NCBI RefSeq assembly: GCF_033958435.1
Contig: NC_134152.1
Coordinates: 22,728,001 to 22,792,000, forward strand
From: Carettochelys insculpta
Taxonomy: Eukaryota > Chordata > Testudines > Carettochelyidae
Direction of reading: 5' to 3'
Length of the DNA stretch: 64,000 nt
Made by a program: the position numbers and the translations under genes. Of the stretch, positions 1 to 16,300 are shown piece by piece; the stretch's first letter is position 1; the number at the start of each line of letters is the position of its first letter. The notes beneath the pieces were generated by a model, which was not told the origin of the DNA, searched no databases, and saw only the letters and a program-made list of their open reading frames with translations.

Positions 1-2935
<2,935 letters not shown>

Positions 2936-3040
2936 TCATTTTTCTCCCTAGTCATTCAAAGGCACACGCTGCCCTCGGGACTCCCCCCCTCCCCCTGTGC
3001 GGCCCTCAATCGTTATTGCCCCTTACTGTCTCCAAGGGAA

Positions 3041-3300
3041 TCAGCAGTCACGTAGCACTTGAAAGACTGACAACACGATTTATTGGTGATGAGCTTTCGT
3101 GGGACATGAACAAAATCATTTTGTTCGTCTTTACAGCGCTATGGGACTGCTGATTTGTTTTGTTAGAATACAGACTAGCACAGGTACCTCTCTCCAAGAA
3201 GTAGCCCTCTTAGTCCATAGAACCTTAAAGACCAACAGTTTTATTAGGTGATGAGCTTTGGTGGGTAGGACCATATTAAATCTGATGAAGTGTCTAACCC
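3041..3300. repeat. Cluster of PLE 3' tails, the first two folded back
   Basis: 3041-3110 is a minus-oriented tail (gtagcacttgaaagactgac, gatgagctttcgtgggac). It joins directly to a plus-oriented tail end at 3111-3192 (gtctttacagcgctatggga, then cagactagcacaggtacctc). A third, minus-oriented tail follows at 3199-3300. The outer edges cagcagtcacgtagcac and gcgctatgggactgctg can pair. Confidence 0.65.
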
Positions 3301-3343
3301 AGGAACACCCACTACCTATGTAAAATGTATGGTGATACACCTA

Positions 3344-3526
3344 TCTCACAGAACTGGAAGGGACCTTCAGAGGTCACTGAGTCCGGTCCCCAGCCTCTGG
3401 CAGGAGCAAGCACCATCCCTAACAATTTTTTTTTAATCTATTTGCCCCAGAGCCCTAAATAGCCTCTTCAAGAACTGAACTCACAACCCTGGGTTTAGCA
3501 GGCCAATGCTTAAGCTGTCCCTCTCC
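3344..3526 (-). repeat. tRNA-derived SINE with CR1-like tail
   Basis: The minus strand reads ggagagggacagcttaagca, ttggcctgctaaaccca, gggttgtgagttcagttctt, a poly-A/T-rich middle and gaaggtcccttccagttctg. This is the turtle-type tRNA SINE structure: tRNA-like head, unrelated body and CR1-like 3' end. It lies between the CRYM and UQCRC2 promoters. Confidence 0.75.
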
Positions 3527-3527
3527 C

Positions 3528-3580
3528 CAGTCAATAAAATTGTTAGTCTTTAAGGTGCTACAGGCCTGCTTGTTTTTGTG
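3528..3580 (+). repeat. Short PLE 3'-tail fragment
   Basis: attgttagtctttaaggtgc followed by tacaggcctgcttgtttttg is the plus-oriented terminal part of the tail. Confidence 0.55.
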
Positions 3581-4066
3581 TCCCTTACTGGGCCTCGCTC
3601 CCTGCAGATGTCAGGTCCCCCACCGCGGAGAGAGGGTGAGTGAACCCGCGGCGCAGGTGGGCAGGGAGTAACTAACTCTTGGAGGGAAGCTCTATTGAGG
3701 GAACCAGCCCCTTGCCAGCCCAGCCCCGCAGCCTGCTTGTTCCAGGTGCAGATGACACATTCTGGGCCCGGCAGAGCATTTTCTCTCTTCCCATGGGACC
3801 CAGGGTTTGCAATGTCTCTTCGCTACCCCGCATGGGCTGTGGTGAGGGACCCCTCCTGCCATCCGCGCTGCTCAGGAACTCTACACAACAAGCGAGCCCA
3901 GGGACGGGAAGACTCCCGCATTGGTTAGCTGTAGCGCACAGTCCTTCGAGCTGCACCCGCTCCCACGTGCGCCCAGCGCCACCTGCACTGACCCGACCCC
4001 GCGAGCACCCGAAGAGGGAGGGGCATTCCTAGGGAGACGTGCGGTGTGGACGGAACTTTGCGGTTC

Positions 4067-4078
4067 TACGCAGGCGCA
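4067..4078 (+). promoter_or_regulatory. NRF-1-like site
   Basis: tacgcaggcgca matches the NRF-1 palindrome (ygcgcaygcgcr) at 10 of 12 positions. NRF-1 commonly controls nuclear genes for respiratory subunits, which suits UQCRC2. Occupancy is inference. Confidence 0.4.
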
Positions 4079-4229
4079 CACCGGCCACACCCGCTGCCTC
4101 AGCGGTGGAGGAACTTCGTGAAGATGACGCGTCCGACTCCCAGCTGAGAGCAGTAGAGGCTGGTCGACTAGAGCTAGACGGTCGCGGCGGCGCGGTGTAT
4201 GCTGGGAAGGCAGAGTCTTCCTCCGGTAG

Positions 4230-4239
4230 CGCCATCTTG
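4230..4239 (+). promoter_or_regulatory. YY1-type initiator motif
   Basis: cgccatcttg, about 45 bp before the UQCRC2 ATG, is the classic GCCATCTTG YY1 motif, often at or just downstream of the start site in TATA-less promoters. It would mark the transcription start close to 4230. Confidence 0.5.
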
Positions 4240-4280
4240 TCCTTACCTCGGGGCACAGCTCGGGGAGCAGCACGGAGAGG

Positions 4281-4316
4281 ATGAAGGGCATCCCAGCTAT
4301 CGCTCGCTCCCTCTCG
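4281..4316 (+). CDS. UQCRC2: UQCRC2 exon 1, coding part
   Basis: ATG at 4281, 12 codons ([12 protein letters not shown]), then donor gtgagt. Joined to exon 2 it gives [15 protein letters not shown], matching the human [15 protein letters not shown] region. Confidence 0.93.
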
Positions 4317-7300
4317 GTGAGTGCGGCGGGGGCGGGGGCGGGGGCGGGAGGGCAGAGCGGCTATTGCCTGTCCGTAGAAGGGGGCCGGGCCGGCGGGCTT
4401 CATTCTGCCCTTGCTGCCGGTAAGGGGGCCGCGGGCCCGTCGTGCGGGTCGGAGAGCGAGGGAGGCGCGTGTGGGAGGCCGGGGAAGGCGGAGCGGAGCT
4501 CAGCTCCGCTCCAGGGGCGGGGAGCGGCTGAAGGTCATCTGTGCTCTGGGTTGGGGAACCCGTGGCCTGCTCTGGCCTGCGGCTACTGGTGGGTTCCCGG
4601 GGAGCCGAGCCTTGGGCACGGTACGGAGGGGGAGTCTCCGCTAGAGCCCTTACACCGGCAGTCCCGCCCTTGTTAGGTAGCGCCTCAGCCTGCGCTCTGG
4701 CTTTCGGACCTTACTTGTGTCACAGAGCGGTGGCCCGGGTAGTCTGCCGCTTCGCCAAACCAAGCAAGCAGTCCCGTAGTGCCTTAAAGACTAACAGTGG
4801 TGTTTATTAGGTAGTGAGCTCTCATGGATAAGACCCATAAGAACTGAGAAATCAGCAAAATATAAAAAAGCAAGGATGGGGGGAGAGAGAGAGAAAAAAT
4901 GGGGTAATGGAGAAGTCACTTATTAGGAGGATCTCTGGGAAGAGTAAATTAAGTGGGATGCCTGTCATTCCTGCAAATATCAAAGATAGGAAAACCTCTA
5001 TTGCTGGCGCTTTGTGGTCCAGCAGGACTATAGGTGTTGCCAAACCAGAGAGGTTCACCCTGTCCTTTCAAAACATGTGAACCAGACCTGCCCCTAAGTG
5101 AAAAGAAAGTAATAGTAACTAGAAGAACATGGTAACTTAAGTTAATGGCATAAATGTTCTGTTAGATCCTCAATATGTCTACTTTTTGTTTTGTTTTGTT
5201 TTTGCTTTTTTTTTTTTTAATTTGTTACTTTGGGTGTGGGGCGAATGAGTCTTTATGAAAAATTGACTTACCATTTAAGGAAGTGGGGAATTATGTTTCA
5301 AATCTGAAGTTTGTTTATAGGTCTTTGTTTGGGGGGTATTAGGCTGTATGGGACGCTCTCATGATGATGTCCATCTCTTCAGTTTGGAGGCCTTCTGTTT
5401 CTGAATTTACTGCTGCTGTAGTTTCTTTGCAGTTCTGAATCTAGACCAGAGGCTCTTAAAGTGGGGTGCAGTTTCTTGGGAGGGACCCCAAGACTTATCA
5501 AGGGCGCAAGGATATGATGCGGTGTAATGAAGGGTCAGGAGGGAGCCCCATCCATGGCTTCCATGGCTTCCTGCTGTGCTGCGGCAACCAACCAGCAGTA
5601 ACAGAGAGAAAGCTGTGCTAGTCTATATACATCAAAACAAAAAAGCAGTCCAGTAGCACTTTAAAGACTAAAAAAATAATTTATTAGGTGACGAACTTTT
5701 GTGGGACAGACCCACTTCTTCAGATCATAGCCATACCAGAACAGACTCAATATTTAAGGCACAGAGAACTAAAAATAGTAATTAAGGTTAATATATCAGA
5801 AAAATATTATCAACATGAGCAAATCAGAGAGTAGGGGGCGGGGGGAGTCAAGAATTAGATTAAGCCAAGTATGCAAAAGAGCCCCTATAATGACCTAAAA
5901 ATTCCCATCCCAGTTCAAACCATGTATTAATGTGTCAAATTTGAATATAAAAGAGTTCAGCAGCCTCTCTTTTCAATGTGTTGTCAAAATTCCTCTTCAG
6001 TAAGATGCACACTTTCAGATCATTAACAGAATGGCCCACTCAATTGAAGTGGTGACTGACTGGTTTCTGAATCAGGAGTGTTTTTGTCTGTTTTATGCCC
6101 ATTAATTCTTTGTCTGAGAGTTTGAAGTCTGTCCAATATACAAAGCAACTGGGCATTGTTGGCACATGATGGCATATATGATGTTAGATGACGAACATGA
6201 GAATGTGCCCGTGATTCTGTGCATAACCTGGTTAGGTCCAGTGATGTCTTCCTAATCTGGGAATGCCTGGTGGACACTCCAGCATTCTGACCCACTGATG
6301 GACAGAGCCCTGAATGCTTTCCCTATGAGACAGCCTGTGCTAGGGAAGCAGTGGGGGCTGGTGGAGAAGCTGCAGGGAGCAGACAATTTCCTTGACTGTC
6401 ATGTGGTGTCTAGTCTCCTCCCTACTCCAGCATATGGGAAGGGAGGGTGTATATATAGGAAATAAATTTCAGAAGAGCAGCTCAGCTAAAAGTAATTAAG
6501 AACCCTTCATTCAAGGTCCTTATGTCACCTGTACAGTTGTTAGTGAAGCTGGGTCCATTTTCTAGTAGATGGCCCTCTACGGGTAGAGCCACTTGTACTA
6601 TAGAATTAAGAGCATCACTTCCACATATTAGATTAGAGTTAAATTCTGTGCGAGTATTTGGTGACTTGCTGTAGTGATCACAGTGTGCAGTATTAATTAT
6701 TATGCAAGTTAACATTTAATATAACAGTGCAATATTGCATCTGTGATCATAACGGAGATCTCAGATAGCCTGAGACTGTAGAATTTATCATTCTTCACCT
6801 GTGATATGGCATGGGGTCCAACAGGAATGTGAAACTGCTCAGATTAAAACCCCAGGGAGTAAAAGATGTGGTAGCTATTCTGCCGTGCAGTTTGAAATAC
6901 ATGATATAATGGTTCATGGTATATAATTTGGAAATACAGTATATGTAGAAATACACTTTGTCTTGAATCTTGCTGCTTGTTCTCTGTTTTAGAAGAGGCT
7001 TTATTCTCTCAAAGTTGCTCCCAAAGTTGAAGCATCAGCAACCGCAGAGAGAGGAAAATTACATCCACAAGATCTTGAGGTTGGTGTAAATGAATTTTTT
7101 AAACATTTTTTGTGTTGGACTGATCAGATCACAAAGGAACAGTGGTGAAAATATTTTCATCGACCACTACAATATTATAGATCTTTATTTTCTTTTTAAT
7201 GCAGATCACAAAATTACCAAATGGTTTAGTGATTGCCTCTCTGGAAAACTATTCACCAGCTTCAAGAATTGGTGTATTCATTAAATCAGGGAGCAGATAT

Positions 7301-10300
7301 GAAACCACCAACAACTTGGGAACTTCCCATTTACTCCGTCTTGCATCAAACTTGGTAGGTATCTTTCCTCTTTTTAATTCTTTGGTGAAATGATTGAGAT
7401 CTTTTAGAGAAACTCACCTAATTTTAAAATTAATCTGTGGTACTAGATTGCTTAAGTGACTAAAGATATTTCGTTCTAATTCCTGACTTCTTGGTTCAAA
7501 TAGAACACAGGTGACTAGTGAAAAGTTGTTCACATATGGTGACCTCAGTTGCCTGGGAGAAATGAGTGCATGACAGTTACTTTCTAGTCACAAAACAGTC
7601 AGTCATGGATACATTAATTCAATGCTGCTCTAAAAAACTGAGCAATTATACCAATGTTTTAATTATTCTGAGAGTTTGTGTGTCTTCCTGTGTGTCCATT
7701 TGTTCAAAAAGCTACTACTACCAAATTTTGGTATGCAGCTTTGTCGTATCCTAACTTCAGGCGAGGTCAGGGTTTGCTTGTGCCAGGACAATGGGATGTG
7801 CCTGGAATGTGATTCCCTTTCTGTGTTATGGAAAAATGAGGCTGCTAGGAGGGCCAGCTATACTGCAGAGCATGCAGGAGGGCAGTAAGATAGTGGTTGG
7901 GTGGGGCTACGAATGTTGTCAGCCACGTGTAAGGTTCCTGAGCTGGTGCTAGATATAATTAGCCCCTCTCCTTTCTGCTGGCCCCCAGGTCTGGGGCTTC
8001 TCTCCAGTGTGCAGCTCTGGCCATCGGCCTGTATCTTCCCCACTGCCTTGAGCCCCACTGTCCTGACTCCTCGTGGGGGGCCTATGTCTTTCTTCCTGCA
8101 GCCCCCATGCCTCCAGCCCTCTGCCCTGAGTCCCTCCTTAAGTACCTTAGCAATGCTGGGTAAATGTGCAAGTGAGGCTATACACCAGGGCAGGCAAGAT
8201 AGGGCCAGGGGCCAGATCTAGCCTGCCAGGCCTTTTAATCTGACCCACCCTGTGGCAGAGAGGAGCATCACTCAAAGCAGCTGGCTTCTCCCTCTGGCTG
8301 CCCTGCAGGGAGGGGAGAGCTTTGTGTGCTGCCCCCAACAAAATCTCTCTGCTCCCATTGGCTGGTTTCTGGATAATAAGAGCTGAGAAGTCTTGCTGGA
8401 TGTTGGGGTAGCATGCAAGGCTCTCCCCTCTGCACAGGGCAGAAAGCTGCATGGAACAGTCAGTGGGCTGGAGCTGCTGGCAGGCTGGAAAGCCTGCCAG
8501 AGGGTGCTGCTGGCTGGGAGCTGTTTAGGTAAGAGCTCCTGGCTATAGACTCTGCACCCTCAACTCTCTCCCAGAGTCCACACCTCCCCCAGGCCTGAAT
8601 CTGTTCCTAGACACTAAACCCCAACACCCTGCCCCAGGCCTGCTGATGGCGGGGCAAAGGGGTCAATAGCACAGGGGCCTGGTGCTTCAAAGAGGCCCAG
8701 AGCTCTATGCCACTGCTACTTCAGCAGTGGCCTGAGCCCTAGGCCCTTTTGAAATACTAGAAGCCTGACTTTGTGCAGCTCTTAGGACTGGTGGGGAAGG
8801 CTCAGTGTCATGCTCCAGGCAGCATTGAGAGGTGACTGCCTTCAGCCCCACGATGTGACCTGGGGCCTCCCACGCCTTCACCCTGGGCTCGCAGTGGCTG
8901 TCAGCTCTGTCCTGCCCCAGGTCACAACTCTCTCCATCCAAACTCCTTCTTCTCGGACCTCTCACTCTATCCTGCACCCCAGTTCTGTAACCCAAGCTCC
9001 TTTCTGCACCCAACCTCCATCCCAGACTCTGCACCCTGTCCATAGAAAAGTAGGGCCTTGACCACATACCAAAATCTTAAAGTAGCCCCTCATGAAAACT
9101 TGCCTACCCCTGCTATAAACAGAATATATCAAAGGATCAGTGGAATGCTTAACATGTAATTGATTGCCACATGAAGTTTTTCCAACTTATGAAAAAATCT
9201 TAAACTCCAGGGTTCCCTCATGAAGTCAGTTTTACTGAGGTCAGTTTCACTCCCTGGTGATCTTGATTAGCATATGGCTATGTCTGTTGTTGTAGATGAA
9301 ACTATTGTCTTGGAGTACTGATCTGGTTATTAATTATAGTTATAGCTAAAACTTCACAGGCATTATTGAGTCTGTCTTCCTCTGCTTACATGTGTAATAT
9401 GTTAATATTTTCAACAGCATGTTCATTTTAATTATTTTGCAATAAATTCAAAATTATGAAAACATGTTAGTAAATGCAAGAATATGGAAAAGAAATCTTG
9501 GTAAATGAACTGGAACTATTTTTAATGTTTTACGTAGAATTATATTTAATAACATGAGACAAATTTGTTTTGCAGTACCTAATAATGTAAAAACAACTTG
9601 TGTATTTTAGACTACTAAGGGAGCCTCTTCCTTCAAGATTACTCGTGGCATTCAAGCTGTTGGAGCTAATCTCAGGTTTGTAACTATTATTTAAAGCTAA
9701 GCTGTATTGCTGGGAAAACGATGGGAAGTGTGGCCAAATCTTCCATGTGCAAAATGATCCAAAGTGCCAAAAACAAACTGTAAACATGCTCAGTAACATG
9801 CTCAGTGAACATTACGCAACATAATACAATCTGCCTAATGTGATTACATGTAAACTTTAAGGCCGGATGGTAAAGAAATAGCTTTTTAATAACTGAAAGT
9901 TCAACTCATACAAATTCTTTAAAATCGTATCTAGAACTTGCATTTAATACATTTTTTTTCACTTATTGTTAAACAAGTATCCAGTTGAGTGTAGTCAGCC
10001 AAAACTTGCTTTTAAATATTTAATAAAATATTTTAAATACAGTTAGGTCTCAGAGTACGCGACCCCGCTCTTACGTGCCTGACCCCCGATTCTTACAGTA
10101 AACCCTGGAAATGCATGATTTCTAGTTGTGCTTAACTTGCTATCCCCCATCTCGGCACAGCCCCTGCTCAGCCCCCCAGTTCCACTTACCTCCTGTGCAT
10201 AGCTCCTGCTCACCCCCAACCCTTGCCTCTGGCTCTAGTTCACTACCCCTCAGGCGCAACTTCGGCTCAACCCTCCTGCAGGCTTGCCCCCTGCGCGTGG

Positions 10301-13300
10301 CTACCACTCACCACCCCTCAAATGCCCAGCTCCAGTTCAACATGCACCCTGCCACCCCAGTTGAACCCCTGCACATGTGCCTCTGGTTCATACCCTCTGA
10401 GCAGGGCTCCAGCTCAACTCCACTCCTCTCCCTGCTGCAGCCCTAACCCACCTCAGGCTTAGCCCCTCCCCAGCCTGCCACCCACAACCCCAGCCTGCCA
10501 CCAGACTTAACCCTACTCAACTGCCCCCCTCCCTGGCCCCAGGACTTACCTTCCTGCTGCTTCCTGGGCTGCAGAATGTGTGTTCCGCTGGGGAAAAAGC
10601 TGGACCCCCCACTTACATGAAATCTGGGTTATGTGAGGGTCTATTTTATGCATCTTTTCATACTTTAAAAAGTATGCTTTTTTATGTTCAGATGATGTCG
10701 ACACAAAATTGTTCCCTATTCCTTTGTCATAACGGAGCAGAATATTAAAGATCAATTAGCCATAGTCTTACAAACGAAAAGGTTGCTGGAGGATAAAAGT
10801 ACACATGAATTTTAGAAGCTTTTGCCATTAAATTGTGGAGAATTTAAAGTTAAAAAACCTACTGCTTAAATGCAAATGACATTGCTGATATTTTTAGCCA
10901 TTCTTGTAGGTGTTCTATTACAATATATCTTAAAATTGCCCAGTAGATATTAAGTTGAAGGTACAGTGTTTGACCCCAAAGTGATATAGTTATGCTTTAT
11001 TTAAAATTTGTTTAAAGAGGCTTTTGTGATTTTTTTTTTTTTTTTTTATTGTTGTTGAATACAAAGACAAAAAAAAATTATTGGCAATCCTACTTCTGTT
11101 CAGTTTGCAATTTAAAATATCAGACTATCTGAACTACAGATAACTTATAGCTACTAGCAGTTTTCAGAATTTTTATAGGGATGGGAATTTTTTTTACATT
11201 TTGAAAGTTTAAAGACAAGTATGATCTTTTTTTTTTTTTTAAACTAATGGAGATTTTGCATTCTGCTCTTGAATTTGAGCAAGGTAATTTGTCAGTAAGG
11301 AACATAGATTCAACTCCAGTATTTTCAGCATAACTTTCTGAAATGAATCCATATTTCTTCTTATTTAGTGTAACCTCCACAAGAGAGAACATGATTTATT
11401 CTATGGAATGCCTGCGTGACTACGTGTAAGTATCCAGTTGTAACAATTGAAATTTTCACCATATTCTTCACGAAACCACAACAGCGAAGCTACAGAACAC
11501 CATTATTTTAAGGGGCAGCAATAACGTAACTTCTAATGTGTGTGCTTACTGTTGCTTTGTCGAAATACCAATGGCTTGACATTGTACTTCAGATGCATAC
11601 TGTACAGCATAAAGTTGGACTTTTACTATTGTACAAACTGGAATAGCAATATTGTATGTTTTGGATGTGTGTGCTGCTTTAGATTCACTTGGTGTTAAAG
11701 ATATCTGTAACTATATTCCATCATAACTTTACCTTTTGTTTCAGTGATACAGTAATGGAGTACCTAATTAATGTCACTACAGCTCCAGAATTCAGACATT
11801 GGGAAGTAACAAAGCTTCAGCCACAGTTAAAAATTGATAAAGCAATTGCCTTTCAAAATCCACAAGTTTGTAAGTATTCTTTCCAATGACCAGCTATGAC
11901 AGTTTTGCAAATCTTTACCTAAAAACAATGAAGCAAACCCATCTAAATGTAAAGAGGATTCTTTGTTTACTGTGAACAATTTGACTACTGCAGTTAATTT
12001 TCCACTTGCCCTTCTGGAGAAAATCAAAGTAGTCTGTTTCTCCAAGAAATAAGAAGTGAATAGCAGAAGTTAACATGGAAAGTACATTTTATAAATTTAA
12101 GTTATTTGTGTTTATAAAAAGTTGTATCAGAAAGCTATGTAAGATAAAAGGGCTTCTTGAAGTTGTGTGCTATATACAACATCAAACTAATCTAAATTAC
12201 TATTTAGTCTTACATCGATATGTTAGTAATAACCCTTCCCAACTAAGATGTGAGCTTGTTTTTGAATATTTGCCTAACTTAGGTCTCTTAGAGCTCTGTT
12301 ATCTAAGTTCTAGTATTTGTGCATGACACTCATTACTTTGGATCATTTTAGTCATAGTTAGATCTCCCAGCTTCATGCCCTGTTGAGTTCTGAAGTTCTA
12401 TTCCTGTTTGAGAAACTGATATCTTATTTTGAAGTCAGTGTTTTTCCTAAAACTCTGACACTTTGAAGAACATTGTGCTCAAATAAGTATTTTTAAATGA
12501 GAAAATTGAATATTTTTAAGTTTATTTTAAAAAAAAAAAAATTGTGAAAATAGGTGGCTTATCTGCAAGCCACACTTCTGATATTTTGGTGAAACTCTTG
12601 TGGCCAAGATATTGAACCAGTAAAAGATTCTAAAATATTCTTTGTAAAGGGTATTTAAGATAAATCATAAATATGTGTATGCTTGCTCCATAAACAATTA
12701 CTTTTGAAGAAACATTACAGCTTTTTTCGTAAACATACTAAACTGTCTAAACACTCCTATTTTTAAAAGGTTTAAGTGTGATCTACCATATCATCTCTAA
12801 AGAATTTTTTAAAATTAAAAACAAAAAAAATTGGGTTTCAGTAATATGGATGTAAAACTATGCCAGTATAAAGAAAATAAGAAAGTTAAGGGTGCGCTGT
12901 TCTTAAACCTGTCCTATGCCTATCTAGCTATGGGAGGGAGGACTGCAGATCCATATTTTGTATGCTTTTATATGTTTTACTGTGTATGGAATACTTAGGG
13001 ATAAGACCATTGACAGTTGAATGTCAGCTTTATCATTAAGTCAAAATTGAGAATAATTAAGGTCTCAAAGGGTTCAGAACAGCGTGAGGTGTGATGAGGA
13101 AAAAACTGATTTGTTTTAGAAGGGAGAACATTGAAGGGGAACATTATTGGTATTATAAAAGTGAAAAAGAAGTATCTGTTCTCCATATCTCAAAACATAA
13201 AATCATATGCTGTTCTAAAATGGTAGAAGGAAATATTTTTTTTTTTTTTTTTTTTTTTTTACACCATTCATAATGACTTTGGCTTAATTGCTTCACCTCA

Positions 13301-16300
13301 GCAGCATAGTGTGGTACTGGGATTCAGAGGGATTGGATATTTCTATGGATAATAAGGATATCTAGATCCTATTAAGATTTAATACTAAGTATTCTTTTGT
13401 GGAAGTGATGGATACCTGCTTTAGAACTTAACCCCCTTTCTGATTTTTAGACATAAAGATGAGACCTCTGGATTATTCCACTTATGCCTAATAGAGAATT
13501 TCTTCTGCTCCCTGCTGAAGCAGGGGGCTCTCAGATGTCATTTCTGCGAAGTGTACAAAGCCATTCAGCAAGAGTTGACCTTAGGGGAAGGGTTTAGACA
13601 CCTCTCCCAGAGACACAGAGACTTGCATCCTGGCAGCTGAGTAGGCCAGATTGTGGAACTGCTCGGGCTATAAATGGCCTGTGGGCCAAGAATTTGAGAC
13701 TCCTGCTCTGAACATCTGATGTCAGTGGGGTATTGGACTAGATGGACCACAATGCCAATCTGTTATTGCGGTTCCTATGTTTGTCCAATCTGTACTCTTC
13801 AGTGAAAGTAGCTAATAACTACGTTTAAGTAAGTCTCTTTCTTCTGTTCATTTGTTTTTAGGTGTTCTGGAAAGCTTGCATGCAGCAGCTTATCGGAACG
13901 CTCTTGCTAACTCCTTGTACTGCCCAGATTATGCAGTTGGGAAAATTACACCAGGGATGGTAAGAATATGTATCTTTAGTCACAGTATAAAGTCAGATGT
14001 GAATCTGTTGCTCAGTTTCTTTTGTAAAACTAGTCCCTCTTGACATCAAAATCACATAAAGCTGCATGTTTGGCTTACAAAATTCTCCCAAAGTGAGATT
14101 CCTATAGTGGATACAGCTATTTACAAAGCTGCAGTGAAAATTAACAGTACTTTAACATCTAAAACTGCAGTACTCTCGTGGGCACTCAAAACAAATAAAC
14201 TAAAAAAAAATCAGGTGCATATGGATCTTTCCAGCTTAGTGTGTGTGTGTGTGTTGAGTTGTAAGTTTATGCATGCAGGGAAATATGTTTATAATTTTTT
14301 TTGCAGAGATTGCATAGAATTACCCATTAAGAATAGAGCATACTTTAAAAAAAAAAAAGATCTGCGCCTACTGAACTCTGAGAACTGGCACTTTTACAGT
14401 GACAACAATTGCTACTGTAAGATCAAACCATATTCAGAGCTTAAAGCCTTGAGATTTTTCTTTCTTGTTTTTTTAAGAAGTTGAACCAGTTCCGTAAAGG
14501 ACTTTTTGGGTGCTCTTAGCAAGAGTACTGTGTGAGTTTAGATGTCCTGGCCTTTAGTTTAGTCTTGATCTAATCATGGTAACAGAACCCTTTTTTTGAA
14601 AATTGTCTTTTGGTGAAACTGAATATATTGGGAAATACTGGTCAGCTCTGGTTGCTTTTATCCTGTTTGCTTGATTCCAAACCATGTGATTTAACATCTA
14701 ACAAACACATCGCTCCAAAAATTGAACTTGTTTCTCCAGCTTTTTTCAGTGTATTCACTAATGTTGTAGAGCTCTGATTACTGGTAAACTTCGGAAATAT
14801 TTAAACAGTGCTCATCTGAGTCAAGGCAATTCTAGGTACTGCTTTTTTAAAATCTTCCATATTGATCTGAGACACTGGAGTGCTAATTCTGTTTGTAATA
14901 GCTCATGCTAGTAAGGACATCATGTTTGTCCTATGAAATAGACTTTAAAGCAGGGGTGGGCATAAGCTTTGATGGTGAGTGGCATTCCAAGATTTTACTA
15001 AGTGGTCAAGGGCCACACTTTTCCATGGATTGAGTGCAGGGTTCAAAATGGAGGCTGCATGCAGAAGGGAGTTTGGGGTGCAGGAGAGGGTCTGGGATCC
15101 GAGAGGGAGTTTGGGTGAAGGAGGGGGTCCTTTCCTGGAGGAGAGGATTTAGGGTGCAGGAGAGGACTCTGGCTGGGGGAAGATGGGTAAGATGGGGTGC
15201 AGGGTCTGGGAAGGAGTTACAGTGGGCTTGGGTGGTGACCTGTCCCAGGGAGTTGGGATTCAGGAAGGGAGTGGGCTGCCAGATGCAGGCTCTGGCCAGC
15301 AGTTGCTTACACAGGCGACTCTGCAGGCTGCCCCCCAGCCCAACAAAAGTGGCAAGGATTGTAGTGGAGGTAGGGGCAACATGAAAGGTCTTCCTTCTCC
15401 CCTCTTCTAACAAGCCATGCAAAGCGCCTGGCACAGGGTCCCAGCGGCCAACCATTTTGAGCGGTCTGAGACTGCAGCAGGCAGAGAGCCTGCCTGAGGG
15501 TCCTGGCAGGCAGCAGGCCAGATGCAAAAGCTTGGGGGGCCAGATTTGGTCCATATTTTGCCCACCTCTGCTTTAAAGGGTTCTTCAGTATTGCCAAAAT
15601 AGACACCTAAAAGGATCTTTTCCACTTTGAAAAACTTCAGATGAGTAACCTGACACAGGATAGCTTTTTTCTTTTTCTTTTTTTGTGGAAATATTCTAAC
15701 ACACACTATTGTTGCAGCTGCACCAGTTTGTACAGGAAAACTTCAAAAGTGCAAGAATGGCTCTGGTGGGATTAGGTATGTGTGTTTAATTAGTGCATGT
15801 CTTATGCATTAATAGAAAATGGTGGAAGAAATCAAACTTCATCTGTACAAGTAAAGCTCTTCAAAGTATGTCTAAAGCACTGGTTTGCCATCTCTAGCTA
15901 ACTTTCAAGTACTGTTAGTTTACATGTGATTCTCTTTAATAAAAATATTATGTTGCAGGTGTAAGCCATTCTGAACTAAAACAAGTTGGAGAACAATTTC
16001 TAAATATCAGGAGCGGAGCTGGCTCTTCTGGTGCTAAGGCCCAATATCATGGAGGTAAACTCAGTCTCTGTATGTGTGTGGGGGGCTTTTGTTTTTTTTG
16101 ACAATGTCAGGTTTTGTGCCAATATTCTCTAAGACTCAAGCGTGACTCGCAAAGCCCATTTGTACTTTGTCCTTTACAAACACAGGAGGAGACAGTTTTC
16201 AATCTAAGTAGACAAAGGGCAAGACAAAGATGGAGAAAATCTACGAATCCAAATCTCAAAACTGCCAGTCCAGTACCTTAGCTGCAGGGGCTGTCCTTCC

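Larger units (their letters stand above)
3930..4760 (+). promoter_or_regulatory. CpG-island promoter and first exon region of UQCRC2
   Basis: CpG-dense DNA spans the UQCRC2 start codon (4281) and the start of intron 1, including a short gggggc tandem run near 4326-4350. No TATA box was seen in the right place, consistent with a housekeeping promoter. Candidate sites inside it are listed separately. Confidence 0.75.

Noticed and set aside
4029..4403. Minus-strand frame over the UQCRC2 promoter as a divergent gene
   Set aside because: Arg/Pro-rich CpG-island translation with no family match.
15006..15554. 182-codon open frame on the minus strand
   Set aside because: Lies wholly within a GC-rich hAT-like element with an 8-bp target duplication; open frames occur on both strands.
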